Shown: positions 34,667 to 43,317, counted from the first letter of the stretch. The stretch: 64,000 nt of DNA from Nocardioides sp. JS614 (GCF_000015265.1 NC_008697.1:186001-250000), one strand, 5' to 3'. Made by a program: numbers and translations. The notes: a model not told the origin generated them from the sequence alone.

Positions 34667-35230
34667 TCATTGCCTGGTCTCGTACCTGGTCAGGAGCACG
34701 CCGTCGGGAAACGTCCGGGTCTCCACCAGGTTCAGGTTCACCCAGTTGTCCAGGGCCGTGAAGAACGGCGTGCCGCCGCCCACCAGGACCGGGTGGGTGA
34801 CGATCGCGTACTCGTCGATCAGCCCGGCCCGCATGGCCGCCGCGGCGAGGGTGGCGCCGGCGACGTCCATGGGACCGCCATCCTCAGTCTTGAGCCGGGT
34901 GATCTCGGCGACAGCGTCGCCGGTGACCAGGCGGGCGTTCCAGTCGACCGCGCTGGTCGTCGAGGAGAACACCACCTTCGGCATGTCCCGCCAGCGGCGG
35001 GCGAACTCGATCTGCGCCGGTGTGGCGCCAGGCTGCTGGTCGGCGGTCGGCCAGTGGGAGCTCATCGTCTCCCACAGTTTGCGCCCGTACAGCGCCAGGC
35101 CCGTCGCCGCCACCCGGTCGGACCACCACTGGAACAGCTCGTCGCTCGGCACGCTCCAGCCGAGGTCGTCGCCGGGCGCGGCGATGTAGCCGTCCAGGCT
35201 CAGGTTCATGCCGAAGGTCAGTTTCCGCAT
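34667..35230 (-). CDS. Dihydrofolate reductase-like (RibD C-terminal) reductase
   Basis: A 187-residue protein of the RibD/DHFR superfamily: MRKLTFGMNLSLDGYIAAPG at the start, ALYGRKLWETMSSHW, KVVFSSTTSAVDWNARLV, and IDEYAIVTHPVLVGGGTPFF. Such stand-alone proteins probably use NADPH on unknown small molecules. A longer frame to 35275 exists, but the fold begins at ATG 35230. The gene is isolated, downstream of the recombinase element. Confidence 0.9.
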   Translation of the reverse strand: MRKLTFGMNLSLDGYIAAPGDDLGWSVPSDELFQWWSDRVAATGLALYGRKLWETMSSHWPTADQQPGATPAQIEFARRWRDMPKVVFSSTTSAVDWNARLVTGDAVAEITRLKTEDGGPMDVAGATLAAAAMRAGLIDEYAIVTHPVLVGGGTPFFTALDNWVNLNLVETRTFPDGVLLTRYETRQ

Positions 35231-35745
35231 CGCGTCAGCCTCCCGTGAGTCGGTATTCGGCGTACAGACCAACACGGCGCGGAAGGTTCATCGGTCAGAC
35301 CACACCGAGGGACGGTTGACCACCGCGCCAAGCGGATGCTGCGTACGGAAGGGAACGGTCACCGGTCGCCGTGGCGGATCACCGGCCTGTTCGGCCCTGC
35401 AAGCCCACGACGTCCCGCAGGGGATCCCCAGCGGGACACCGTGGACGGCTGGGTTGGATCGCCCTTTCGTCGCCGTAGCGGGTTGGGCCCGCGGGACGGG
35501 GCGTACCTCCCGACGTCGTCTGAGCCAGTCGGCCTTCGGGTCGGTTCGCTGCGGAGCCGCATCAAACCAGAATGACGTGCTCCGTCGCGGCGCTGAATCA
35601 GCGCGTAGGACGGCCCGCAGTTCCGCACCTGACGCGCCCGGGCTGTCTGTCGTGGCTTACCTGCGACCCCTCGAGTGGAGGCGCCCTGCGGCCAGGATCT
35701 AGCTAGCGAGCATCGGTCATCGCAGGGACACCGGGAGCTTCACGG
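35231..35745. other. Intergenic stretch with a palindromic repeat
   Basis: About 515 bases without a credible gene. It contains copy A of the GTCCC...GGGAC palindromic repeat (35412-35437). A run at about 35532-35544 (GGCCTTCGGGTCG) is shared with the repeats near 43.5 and 54.0 kb. The stretch looks like a patch of old repeat debris. Confidence 0.5.
35412..35437. repeat. Palindromic repeat, copy A
   Basis: GTCCCGC and GCGGGAC at the ends surround GGGGATCCCC, a 26-base near-perfect palindrome with one mismatched pair. Related copies lie at 39017, 54064 and 54831. The last two bracket the resolvase pseudogene. Confidence 0.75.
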
Positions 35746-36111
35746 TCAGGCGAACGCGACCGTCTTTGCCCCGGCCACGACTTCCTCGACGACCTTGGCA
35801 GCTCCTACGATGGTGGAGCCCTTCACGAGGTGCTCCTCGGTGATCCCTCGAGGCTTGGCGCACGCGCCACAGAGCCAGACCTGGCCGCCGTTGTCGATGA
35901 ACTCGGCGTACAAGTCACTGAGCGCCGGAAGACCGGGCTGGGCGACACCGTCGGTTCCACCCTGGGTGCCGAGCCACACGGCCTCGATCGTGCACAGCAC
36001 GATCGCGTCCTGACCCGCGGCCGCGGCGATGTTCGCGGCGACGAAGGGGAGCGTGGCGCGCTCGGGTTCTTCCTTGCCGTAGGTGCAGTTGAAGATCAGC
36101 TTCTCGCTCAT
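35746..36111 (-). CDS. DsrE-family sulfur-relay protein
   Basis: A 121-residue DsrE-like protein: MSEKLIFNCTYGKEEPERAT, DAIVLCTIEAVWLGTQGG, and the cysteine segment GGQVWLCGACAKPRG. In sulfur metabolism DsrE-type proteins carry persulfide and accept it from TusA-like partners. Here it follows an NTF2-TusA fusion with a single base between stop and start. ATG 36111 was preferred over a longer frame to 36180. Confidence 0.88.
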   Translation of the reverse strand: MSEKLIFNCTYGKEEPERATLPFVAANIAAAAGQDAIVLCTIEAVWLGTQGGTDGVAQPGLPALSDLYAEFIDNGGQVWLCGACAKPRGITEEHLVKGSTIVGAAKVVEEVVAGAKTVAFA

Positions 36112-36112
36112 C

Positions 36113-36775
36113 TCATTTTCCCCTTTCCACACTGATGACCAGGCGTCCGTCGCCGGGTGCCTCGATCGAAACAACGACATGGCCCATCAGGCGGGCCAGT
36201 GATGGCAAGTCCTCCTTCGCGGCCGGATCGCTCGTGCTGACCACGAGCAGGTCGCCGATCGGAATGCGCTGGATCTGTTGGCGGAAATGCCCGGCGAGCC
36301 CGTCGGCGCACCCGAGGTCGCCCGCGTCGAAGCGGTGAACCCGCTGCGACTCCGACTCCGGCTCTTCCGCTGCGATCGTGCGGAAGCCCGAGCACAGGAG
36401 ATCGATCGCCGTCACCTGATCGTCTGCACCGACGTCGAGCATCAGGTGCTGCTCGATCAGGTACCAGCCGTTCGGCTTGTGCAGCCGGAGCCGATAGGCC
36501 ACGGCCGCTCGACCCTCGACCTCCTCGGCGCTTGATGCCTCCACCTGGAACGCATCGGCGTCGGTGAACCAGCTGGAGAACCAGCCGATTGCTGCGTCGC
36601 CGCCCTCGTCGGTCATGAATCCGGGCGGGACGAGCATCCTCATCGCGAGATCGTCGGCGAGCACCGTGCGTGCCGTGGTGAAGTCCCGCGCAGTCAAGGC
36701 GTTGAGGAAGACCGTTGCGACATCGCGTGGTCCCTGTGCCGTGTCGGGAGACTCTTGGGTCTGGGTGGTCGACAT
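36113..36775 (-). CDS. NTF2/SnoaL-like domain fused to a TusA-like domain
   Basis: A 220-residue protein with two parts. Residues 15-140 look like an NTF2-like cone (DVATVFLNALTARDFTTART, then GWYLIEQHLMLDVGADDQVT). Residues 148-219 match the TusA/SirA sulfur-carrier fold (RFDAGDLGCADGLAGHFRQQ, DLLVVSTSDPAAKEDLPSLA, ARLMGHVVVS). The lone cysteine in LGCADG takes the place of the usual CPxP motif. The fusion is unusual. It starts 5 bases after the SCO4226-like gene and runs into dsrE. Confidence 0.8.
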   Translation of the reverse strand: MSTTQTQESPDTAQGPRDVATVFLNALTARDFTTARTVLADDLAMRMLVPPGFMTDEGGDAAIGWFSSWFTDADAFQVEASSAEEVEGRAAVAYRLRLHKPNGWYLIEQHLMLDVGADDQVTAIDLLCSGFRTIAAEEPESESQRVHRFDAGDLGCADGLAGHFRQQIQRIPIGDLLVVSTSDPAAKEDLPSLARLMGHVVVSIEAPGDGRLVISVERGK

Positions 36776-36780
36776 GGCGC

Positions 36781-37032
36781 TCACCCCTGCTCGACCGGGT
36801 AGATCTCGTCGGCGACCAGCCCGTGGGCCTCCCGGTGGACCGCATGCGCGGCGTCCGCGTTGGGCGCCTCGACGAGGCAGAAGACCCTGCCGCCCTCCGC
36901 GTCCACCCAGTAGTTCAGGTAGCGGACGCCGAAGCGCTGCTGGATCTGGAGGTCGGCCTCGTGGGCACCCGCGACATCGGCCAGCGTGGTGCCGTCCGGA
37001 AGCGTGTTGTGCACATCCATGTAGAGCGACAT
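36781..37032 (-). CDS. DUF4242 / SCO4226-like nickel-binding protein
   Basis: An 83-residue single-domain protein (VHNTLPDGTTLADVAGAHEA, FGVRYLNYWVDAEGGRVFCL, EAPNADAAHAVHREAHG). The Streptomyces relative SCO4226 binds nickel through histidine and cysteine residues, which this protein also has. It is the first gene of a three-gene operon with the TusA fusion and dsrE. AAAGGAG and GAGG precede ATG 37032. It diverges from the BTAD regulator. Confidence 0.88.
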   Translation of the reverse strand: MSLYMDVHNTLPDGTTLADVAGAHEADLQIQQRFGVRYLNYWVDAEGGRVFCLVEAPNADAAHAVHREAHGLVADEIYPVEQG

Positions 37033-37082
37033 CGGTCCTCACTCCTTTCGTCTTGGGTTCCGTCTTGTGCTGACGCTAGGAA

Positions 37083-38876
37083 GTGGACCGTTCCGCGAGC
37101 GTTCCGATCTGTGGACTGGTCGGAGCCGTGGGCGGCTCATACGATTCGGAAGTGGAAAAGGTGGCGATCCAACTCCTGGGCGGGTTCTCGGTCACGGTCG
37201 ACGGCACCCCCGTTGCCGGGGACAGCTGGCGGAGCCGGCGCGCGGCCGATGTGCTCAAGTTGCTCGCGCTCTCGCCTGACCGCCGGCTCCACCGGTCGCA
37301 GGTGATGGAGGCGTTCTGGCCCGACAGCGATCCGCAGGCGTCCGGCACCAGCCTCCGCAAGGCGCTGCACTTCGCTCGACGCGCCACGGGAGACGAACAG
37401 GTGATCGTGAGCGAGCAGGGCTTGCTCGTGCTGTGGCCGCACGCCGAGGTCGACATCGACGCCGAGCGCTTCGAAACCGCGGCACGCCGGGCGCTGGCGA
37501 CAGATAACTCCGCGGCCTGCCGCGACGTCGTGGACTTGTATGGCGGCGACCTGCTTCCCGATGATCGCTACGAGTCCTGGTTGGCCGAGCCACAACACCG
37601 GTTGCGGCAGCGCTACCTGGATTTGCTGCGCGTCGGATCTCTGTGGGCGCGGCTGGCCGAAGAAGACCCCACCGACGAGCAGGCAGCCCGCTCGCTCATG
37701 CGCGCCCACCTCGACGCCGGCGAGCGCCGCGAGGCGATCCGGCGCTTCGAAAGGCTCCGCGAGGCCCTGCACGACCAACTCGGCGTCGGGCCGGACCGCG
37801 CGACAATCGCGCTCTACGAGGAAGTCCTCGCTGTCGAAGGCGCCCCCAAACCCACGGAGGCCGAACGGGCGCACGCGCTGCTGGCCTGGGCTCTGGTGCA
37901 CATGAACCGAAACGAGATCGAGGAAGCCGAGCGCGCCGCAGAGGAAGCGCGCGCCATTGCCCTCGACTCTGGCCTGGGCCGCGAACTCGGCGAAGCCGCG
38001 GTCATCCTGGCCAAAGTCGCCATGGCTCAAGGCCGATGGCGAGAACGATTCGCCGAGGAACTCGGCGAATCCATGCGGCTGCGGGCCAACATGGAGCCCA
38101 TCGTGTACGACGCCCACCTGTGCCTCGCCGAGTACTACCTCGCGGCGCCCGACGGCTACGACCTCGCCGCAGACTTCGCCCGCCAGATGATGCAGATCGC
38201 CGACGAGGCCGGGTCGGCGACCGGTGCCGCCCTCGCCACGCTCATGCTCGGCGAAGCCGAACTACTCGCCGGCCACCTCATCGAGGCCGAACAACACCTC
38301 AAGGAGGCGGCCGAAGCCAACGACCACGAAGGCTGCCTCTCCGGGTCAGCCCTCGCCCGACAACGGCTCGCCGAAGCCGCTGTGATCAACGGCCGCAAGT
38401 TCGACGCCAACCGACTGCTCACCCGTGCCCGCTCCATCGCGGTCCGCTCCGACCTCGCCAGCCACCTCATGGTTCGCGTCTTCGGCACCATGATCCAGGC
38501 GGCCGACCCAACGCACACCCTCACCGTTCTGCGCACGGCAGAGCGCGAGCTCGCCCAGATGCGATCGTGCGAGCCCTGCTCGATGGGCTACCTGACCAGC
38601 GCCGCGGCCGCCTGCGCACGAGCCGGCGAACTGGACCGAGCACGCGCCTTCATCACCGAAGCAGAGCGGATCGCCGGCATGTGGCAAGGCGGCCTGTGGA
38701 ACGGCGCCGTCTGGGAAGCTCGCGGCGTACTCCGCCACGCCGAAGGCGCGCCCGAACAGGCCCGTGCGATGTACCGAGAAGCCGCACAGGAATACACGCG
38801 CGCTGGAAACCAGTCCGATGCTGCCCGGTGCGCGGAAGCCGCCAGCCAGCTGCAGAACCACGCCACCGCGGAGTAG
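37083..38876 (+). CDS. BTAD/SARP-type regulator with TPR repeats
   Basis: About 597 residues. A winged helix (VAIQLLGGFSVTVDGTPVAG, RRAADVLKLLALSPDRRLHR, SQVMEAFWPDSDPQASGTSL) is followed by the BTAD domain at about 110-250 (VDLYGGDLLPDDRYESWLAE and FERLREALHDQLGVGPD). TPR-like helices then run to the C-terminus. Such regulators activate linked operons, so the divergent SCO4226-TusA-dsrE operon, whose first start is 51 bases from this one, is the likely target. The GTG at 37083 is uncertain; GTG 37152 is an alternative start. Confidence 0.87.
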   Translation: MDRSASVPICGLVGAVGGSYDSEVEKVAIQLLGGFSVTVDGTPVAGDSWRSRRAADVLKLLALSPDRRLHRSQVMEAFWPDSDPQASGTSLRKALHFARRATGDEQVIVSEQGLLVLWPHAEVDIDAERFETAARRALATDNSAACRDVVDLYGGDLLPDDRYESWLAEPQHRLRQRYLDLLRVGSLWARLAEEDPTDEQAARSLMRAHLDAGERREAIRRFERLREALHDQLGVGPDRATIALYEEVLAVEGAPKPTEAERAHALLAWALVHMNRNEIEEAERAAEEARAIALDSGLGRELGEAAVILAKVAMAQGRWRERFAEELGESMRLRANMEPIVYDAHLCLAEYYLAAPDGYDLAADFARQMMQIADEAGSATGAALATLMLGEAELLAGHLIEAEQHLKEAAEANDHEGCLSGSALARQRLAEAAVINGRKFDANRLLTRARSIAVRSDLASHLMVRVFGTMIQAADPTHTLTVLRTAERELAQMRSCEPCSMGYLTSAAAACARAGELDRARAFITEAERIAGMWQGGLWNGAVWEARGVLRHAEGAPEQARAMYREAAQEYTRAGNQSDAARCAEAASQLQNHATAE

Positions 38877-39016
38877 GTGCTCGGACACGGCGCGGCTGTG
38901 CACTTCCTCCCCGGGCTTCCTATGCCCGGCGTCAACCAGTTTGGCTGCCGGCGCTTCGACCCGCATGACGCACCGCGCGAGCGAGTCACTTCGCCATTGG
39001 CGCGGTTGCCCGGGCC

Positions 39017-39044
39017 GTCCCACACGGGGATCCGCGTGCGGGAC
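39017..39044. repeat. Palindromic repeat, copy B
   Basis: GTCCCACACG and CGTGCGGGAC pair with one mismatch around GGGATC. This is 28 bases, similar in sequence and layout to the copies at 35412, 54064 and 54831. Confidence 0.7.
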
Positions 39045-39096
39045 AACTTAGGCTCGGCGCCGGAATCTGTCGTCCCCACGAGCCGTTCGCCTTGCG

Positions 39097-39137
39097 GGAA
39101 GGTGCGACGCGGGTGACCCGAGAACCTGCGTCCTTCC
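39097..39137. repeat. Hairpin repeat shared with 59058
   Basis: GGAAGG at the left and CCTTCC at the right can pair. The interior GACGCGGGTGAC, CGAGAA and TGCGTCCT is shared with the element at 59058-59094. Both lie between the end of a gene and the next gene start, so a terminator or mobile-remnant role is possible. Confidence 0.6.
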
Positions 39138-39244
39138 AGAGTGAAGTGCGTTGTGTGCCTGGACTCGCGCCTTGGAAACACGCGGGCGCAAACGACGTAC
39201 GGGATTTGTGGCCGAGTAGCGGGTGACGCTGGAACGATGGCGAA

Positions 39245-40069
39245 ATGAACCAGGTCTCGACCTTCTACACCGGTCCTGGCGGACTCGTATCGGTGATCAG
39301 CTCCGCGCTGGACGCATCCGGCGTGGACCGCGCAACACTGCGGCCGGCCGACCTCGCTCCGGTCGACGAGTTCCACATCCGTGGGCGGGCGGCCACTCTG
39401 GAGATCATGGAGGCCCTCGGTGTCGCCGCTGACTCTCGTGTGCTCGACCTCGGCAGCGGATTGGGCGGTCCGGCGCGAACGGTTGCAGAAGAAAGCGGGT
39501 GCTCGGTCACCGGCGTCGACCTCACTCCGGAGTTCTGCGAGGTTGCGACGGCGCTCTCGCAGTGGACGGGCATGTCCGACCGGACCAGCTTCCAAGTCGG
39601 CGATGCCACCGCCACGGGCCTTCCCCACGAGGGGTTCGACGCAGCGCTGACCGTGCACGTGGCGATGAACATCGCCGACAAGCCCGCGCTCTATGCCGAA
39701 GCCTTCCGAGTGCTCCGGCCCGGCGGCAGGTTCGTCATCTACGACGTGTTGCAGGGCGAAGGTGGCCCTGTGCACTTCCCAGTTCCGTGGGCCGCTGATC
39801 CGTCGACGAGCTTCCTCGCCACCCCCGAGCGCGTGCGTGAACTGCTCTCCGCCGCCGGATTCGAGGTCATCTCGGAAATCGACTCGTCGGAGGAGAGCCT
39901 CGCCTGGTTCCAGCAGATGCGCGCCCGAATCGAGCGAGACGGACCGCCACCGGTCACCTTCGCGACCTTCCTCGGAGATGCGTTCGGTCAGATGGTCGCC
40001 AACCAGGTGGCCAACCTCGTCGAGCGACGCATCCGCACCGTCATGTTCTCGAGCGTGCGACGGCGCTGA
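39245..40069 (+). CDS. Class I SAM-dependent methyltransferase
   Basis: A 274-residue methyltransferase. Motif I is VLDLGSGLGGPARTVAEESG, motif II VTGVDLTPEFCEVATALSQW, then VGDATATGLPHEGFDAALTV and EAFRVLRPGGRFVIYDVLQG. The arrangement matches small-molecule (sarcosine, phospholipid or ubiquinone-type) methyltransferases; the substrate is unknown. It stands alone, with a repeat-rich gap before it. Confidence 0.9.
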   Translation: MNQVSTFYTGPGGLVSVISSALDASGVDRATLRPADLAPVDEFHIRGRAATLEIMEALGVAADSRVLDLGSGLGGPARTVAEESGCSVTGVDLTPEFCEVATALSQWTGMSDRTSFQVGDATATGLPHEGFDAALTVHVAMNIADKPALYAEAFRVLRPGGRFVIYDVLQGEGGPVHFPVPWAADPSTSFLATPERVRELLSAAGFEVISEIDSSEESLAWFQQMRARIERDGPPPVTFATFLGDAFGQMVANQVANLVERRIRTVMFSSVRRR

Positions 40070-40190
40070 ATGCTCCTGCCCTGCGGCTGCGACACACCGC
40101 CGCGTGAGGCCGCGTCGCGCGTTCGGTCAGTCGGTTGGTCTTCGACACCAGACTGACCCATCGGCCCGATCGCGCGTAGGCTCGTGGCGT

Positions 40191-40373
40191 GTGACGCGGA
40201 CAGTTCTTCAGCAGGTCCACAATCCGCGCAATCGTGAGTGCGGTTGCGACCCGGATTGCTGGTGTCGCAGAACGGTCGTGGGCCGAGCCGTGAAGTGGTG
40301 GTTTCCCGCCAGGCTCGTCGGCCTGCACCACAAGAGCGAGCACTCGGCGGAGTGGAAACGGGCTCGAGAGTAG
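40191..40373 (+). CDS. Tiny cysteine-rich protein
   Basis: A 60-residue gene starting at GTG, with the metal-binding-like stretch NRECGCDPDCWCRRTVVGRA, then VKWWFPARLVGLHHKSEHSA and EWKRARE. Short proteins with this CxCxxxCWC segment followed by a KWWFP motif are found in other actinobacteria as hypothetical proteins. The cysteines suggest a small zinc or copper site. Function unknown. Confidence 0.65.
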   Translation: MTRTVLQQVHNPRNRECGCDPDCWCRRTVVGRAVKWWFPARLVGLHHKSEHSAEWKRARE

Positions 40374-40494
40374 ACGGCCAGGAGCGGACCGCTGCCGCTG
40401 CCGGAGGACGCCTTGTTCACGACCAGCCCACCATCGCCGCCCGCGTCTTAGCGCCGCCTGACGGGCAGGTGCGGCGCCGGGAATCGACATCCAG

Positions 40495-41193
40495 CTACGC
40501 CTCGGCTCTTGCGACTCCGGCTTCCGGGGCCACCAAGAGGTTGGTCCGCCAAAGGCGAATGCTGATGGCGACGGTCCAGACCCACATACCCACGAAGGAC
40601 AGCACCAGGACCAGTCCAAACGGTCCTCCGTCTACCTCGTTCCCTACGATCCCGGCACCGCCGGCGAGGAAGCCGCCGCTGAGAACCACGGCCAAGCGGC
40701 AGAGCCAGGCCGAGAACGCCCCGCTGGCCAAGCCCCCCAGCCCCGCGCCCAGCAAGAACACGCCCGCGGGAACGGCCATGCCGAACCCGTCCGGTGCCGG
40801 CGGATAGCTCATCCACAGAGCATCACCACGGACCCCGTGCCCCACGGCCCGCACAAAGCTCAGGACGTCACCCTCGCTCGCGAGCCCCATGCTCAGGGTT
40901 GCCGCTCCGACACCGCACAACATCCACCAGTCGCCAGATCCGGCACGCTGGAGGCGCACTGCGACGGCGGAGGCAAACACGATGAGCGCGAAGGTCATCA
41001 GGGCAGCCAGATAGAGACCGAGCCGGATCCCCAAGGAGTGCTCCTGGGTTCCGCTTGCGATCACGTCGATCGACTCGCTCGGGATCGGAATCGCCGGAGT
41101 GAAGCCGATGATCGCCACAAAGAGGGCCACGTGAGCGATGCCGCAAACGGCGCCCACGCGACTGAGAGTGAGTCTGCCTGCCGGAGTTCGCAT
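40495..41193 (-). CDS. Six-helix membrane protein beside kinase pair 1
   Basis: A 232-residue membrane protein with about six helices (VCGIAHVALFVAIIGFTPAI, LGLYLAALMTFALIVFASAV, LCGVGAATLSMGLASEG, PAGVFLLGAGLGGLASGAFS, LVLVLSFVGMWVWTVAISI). An extracytoplasmic loop follows helix 1. GAGGAG precedes ATG 41193. It diverges from a histidine kinase 134 bases away. Similar proteins accompany the other kinase pairs here, which suggests a sensing partner or the regulated target. Confidence 0.8.
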   Translation of the reverse strand: MRTPAGRLTLSRVGAVCGIAHVALFVAIIGFTPAIPIPSESIDVIASGTQEHSLGIRLGLYLAALMTFALIVFASAVAVRLQRAGSGDWWMLCGVGAATLSMGLASEGDVLSFVRAVGHGVRGDALWMSYPPAPDGFGMAVPAGVFLLGAGLGGLASGAFSAWLCRLAVVLSGGFLAGGAGIVGNEVDGGPFGLVLVLSFVGMWVWTVAISIRLWRTNLLVAPEAGVARAEA

Positions 41194-41277
41194 GATGTCT
41201 CCTCGGATCGGACCGGTTTCGTTCGACGGTAGGAGCCGAATCCGGCGTACGCGTCTCCCGTCTGGGCGAAATCGACC

Positions 41278-41293
41278 TCTGCCATTCGGCAGA
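41278..41293. promoter_or_regulatory. Inverted repeat in the pair-1 divergent promoter
   Basis: TCTGCC (41278-41283) and GGCAGA (41288-41293) are perfect arms around ATTC. The repeat ends 34 bases before the kinase start and lies between the membrane-protein and kinase genes. It is a possible response-regulator site. Confidence 0.4.
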
Positions 41294-41327
41294 TGACGGA
41301 GTCCCGACAACGGCAGTACCGTGAATC

Positions 41328-42476
41328 GTGAAGTGGCTGATGACGGTCCGGCGGCTGCCGCGCGACCACCCTCGCGTGGTCGACCTGGTGATCGCCGGTG
41401 GCTGTCTGCTGATCCTCACCGTCGCGCTGCTCACGGACGACGGGTACCTCTCCGGTCCGCGCTGGGCCTACCTCACCACATCGTGCTTGATGACAACCCC
41501 GCTGGCCTGGCGGCGGAACGCGCCGCTGACGTCACTCACCATCGTGATGACAGGGCTGGCGGTGCAGGAGCTACTCGTCGACCCGGCACCGACGATGGAC
41601 GACGCGCTCATCCCGTTACTGATCTCTGCCTTCTCGGTGGCTGCATACGGCACCCGAACGACCGCCGGTCTGGGCCTTGGCATCAGTCTCGGCGCCGGAG
41701 CGATATGGGTGGGCATCGATGACATCTTCTTTCCCGTGGTCGCGTTCAGCGGAGCGTGGCTGGCCGGTCGCCTGGTTCACCATCTGCAACAGCAGTCACT
41801 GATGGCACGGAACTATGCGGAGGCACTCGAGCGCGAGCGGGCAGCGACCACCCGAGCCGCCCTGGCCGAGGAACGCACGCGCATAGCCCGCGAGCTGCAC
41901 GACGTCGTGTCCCACACCCTTGGCGTCATGGTCGTCCAGGCGGGTGGCGAACGGCTACACGCTGCGCCCGGGTCCGGCGCCCACACGGCGCTGGCATCGA
42001 TCGAGGAGTCGGGGCGCCTGGCCATGGAACAGATGCGCAGGCTCCTGTCCATGCTGCGCGAGGAGGCCGACACGAGGTCCCTCGTGCCACAACCGGGTCT
42101 CACCCAGCTCGACGAGCTGACCGAGAGTGTGCGCGCCACCGGTCTCGACGTGAGCCTCCTGGTGACGGGAGATCCGCACCCGATCGGCCCCGACCTCGAC
42201 GTCTCAGCCTTCCGGATCGTGCAGGAGGCCCTGACCAACACCGTGCGACACAGCGGAGCGACCCGCGCCGAGATCCACCTGGACTGGGCATCCAACTCGT
42301 TACGGATCGAGGTGAGCGACAACGGGCGCGGACCCTCGCCCACCCCGACACCGGAGGGCCATGGCCTGCTCGGTATGCGCGAGCGGGTCAACCTCTTCGG
42401 AGGTGTGCTCAGCACCGGCCGGAGCAACCTCGGCGGCTACCGGCTCATGGCCCAACTCCCGACCCCGACGCCATGA
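41328..42476 (+). CDS. NarL-family histidine kinase, pair 1
   Basis: A 382-residue kinase. The N-terminal 150 residues hold about four membrane helices, followed by a coiled linker and the HisKA_3 box with His191 (RIARELHDVVSHTLGVMVV). The ATPase domain has ALTNTVRHSGATRAEI and EGHGLLGMRERVNLFGG. It starts at GTG 41328. Its stop overlaps the regulator start (ATGA). This is the ELHDVV subtype. The signal is unknown. Confidence 0.93.
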   Translation: MKWLMTVRRLPRDHPRVVDLVIAGGCLLILTVALLTDDGYLSGPRWAYLTTSCLMTTPLAWRRNAPLTSLTIVMTGLAVQELLVDPAPTMDDALIPLLISAFSVAAYGTRTTAGLGLGISLGAGAIWVGIDDIFFPVVAFSGAWLAGRLVHHLQQQSLMARNYAEALERERAATTRAALAEERTRIARELHDVVSHTLGVMVVQAGGERLHAAPGSGAHTALASIEESGRLAMEQMRRLLSMLREEADTRSLVPQPGLTQLDELTESVRATGLDVSLLVTGDPHPIGPDLDVSAFRIVQEALTNTVRHSGATRAEIHLDWASNSLRIEVSDNGRGPSPTPTPEGHGLLGMRERVNLFGGVLSTGRSNLGGYRLMAQLPTPTP

Positions 42477-43120
42477 GCGTCCTCCGCGTGGTTGTCGTCG
42501 ACGACCAGCCCCTGGTTCGAGCAGGTCTGGCCCGGATCATCGAGGCGGACCCGAGCATCGAGCTCGTCGGCGAGGCCGGGGACGGGCAGACTGCGATGGC
42601 GCTGGTACTCAGGCTTGAGCCAGAAATCGTCCTGATGGATGTCCGGATGCCCCTCCTCGACGGGATCGCCGCGACGCGGAAGCTCCACGAGGCGCAGAGC
42701 TCAGCGCGCATCATCGTGCTCACCACGTTCGGGCTCGACGACTACGTCATCGGCGCCCTGAGAGCCGGAGCGCATGGGTTCGTGCTCAAGGACGCGCCGC
42801 CCGAGCGGCTGTTGGAGGCCATCCACGAGGTCGGCGCCGGGCGAGGAGTCATCGACCCAGCAGTCACACTCCCGGTGATCAGGGCGCTGGGCACCAGAGA
42901 ACTGCGCCCCGAGGTCGCCGCCCGACTGGCCGACCTGACCAGCAGGGAGCGCGACGTGCTGGTTCTTCTCGCGCAGGGGCACTCGAACGCCGAGATCGCC
43001 GCGAGACTCGTCGTGGGTGAAGGGACTGTGAAGACCCACGTCGCGCACGTGCTGGCCAAGCTCGGGGTCCGCGACCGGCTCCAAGCCGTCGTCTCGGCGT
43101 TCAACGCCGGCGTCGTCTGA
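42473..43120 (+). CDS. NarL/LuxR response regulator, pair 1
   Basis: A 215-residue regulator. The receiver domain (VVVVDDQPLVRAGLARIIEA) has phosphorylated Asp56 (VLMDVRMPLLDG) and Lys in FVLKDAPPE. The C-terminal LuxR helix-turn-helix is LTSRERDVLVLLAQGHSNAE, IAARLVVGEGTVKTHVAHVL. It is coupled to the kinase gene. Likely targets are the divergent membrane protein and its own promoter. Confidence 0.93.
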   Translation: MSVLRVVVVDDQPLVRAGLARIIEADPSIELVGEAGDGQTAMALVLRLEPEIVLMDVRMPLLDGIAATRKLHEAQSSARIIVLTTFGLDDYVIGALRAGAHGFVLKDAPPERLLEAIHEVGAGRGVIDPAVTLPVIRALGTRELRPEVAARLADLTSRERDVLVLLAQGHSNAEIAARLVVGEGTVKTHVAHVLAKLGVRDRLQAVVSAFNAGVV

Positions 43121-43260
43121 GCCGCGGCGCCTGGTTCGATGACCTCGCACAAGGTGAATCACTCCGCGTGCCGAACTGCGTCCTGGCAACCAGCACCCAA
43201 CTTGAAGTCGCCACTTCAACCATCGTTGTGACCTGCGCCAGTCTTCGGTAGACCTGTATC

Positions 43261-43317
43261 CGACGAGGCGCCCGGAGGTACTCGCTTACGCAGCGAGTGC
43301 TCCCGAGAACCTCGTCG
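43261..43317. other. Long imperfect hairpin after pair 1
   Basis: CGACGAGG (43261) and CCTCGTCG (43310-43317) form the outer stem. Inside, ACTCGC and GCGAGT pair around TTACGCA, with further partial pairing between. Position 140 bases after the response-regulator gene allows a terminator, but there is no T tract. Confidence 0.5.

Larger units (their letters stand above)
38877..39244. other. Intergenic stretch with two repeats
   Basis: There is no credible gene in these 368 bases. It holds copy B of the GTCCC palindromic repeat (39017-39044) and a hairpin repeat (39097-39137) whose relative lies at 59058. Both could end the regulator transcript or be remnants of mobile elements. Confidence 0.55.

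Noticed and set aside
35412..35437. Palindrome considered as a simple terminator
   Set aside because: Its inner GGGGATCCCC core and related copies at 39017, 54064 and 54831 fit a repeat family better than a one-off terminator, though a terminator role is not excluded.
37137..38117. Minus-strand frame opposite the BTAD regulator
   Set aside because: Shadow of a regulator whose domains are clear on the plus strand.
37643..38968. Plus-strand frame (441 codons) in another phase over the BTAD gene
   Set aside because: Extremely Arg/Pro-rich, out of phase with recognised domains; a shifted-frame artefact.
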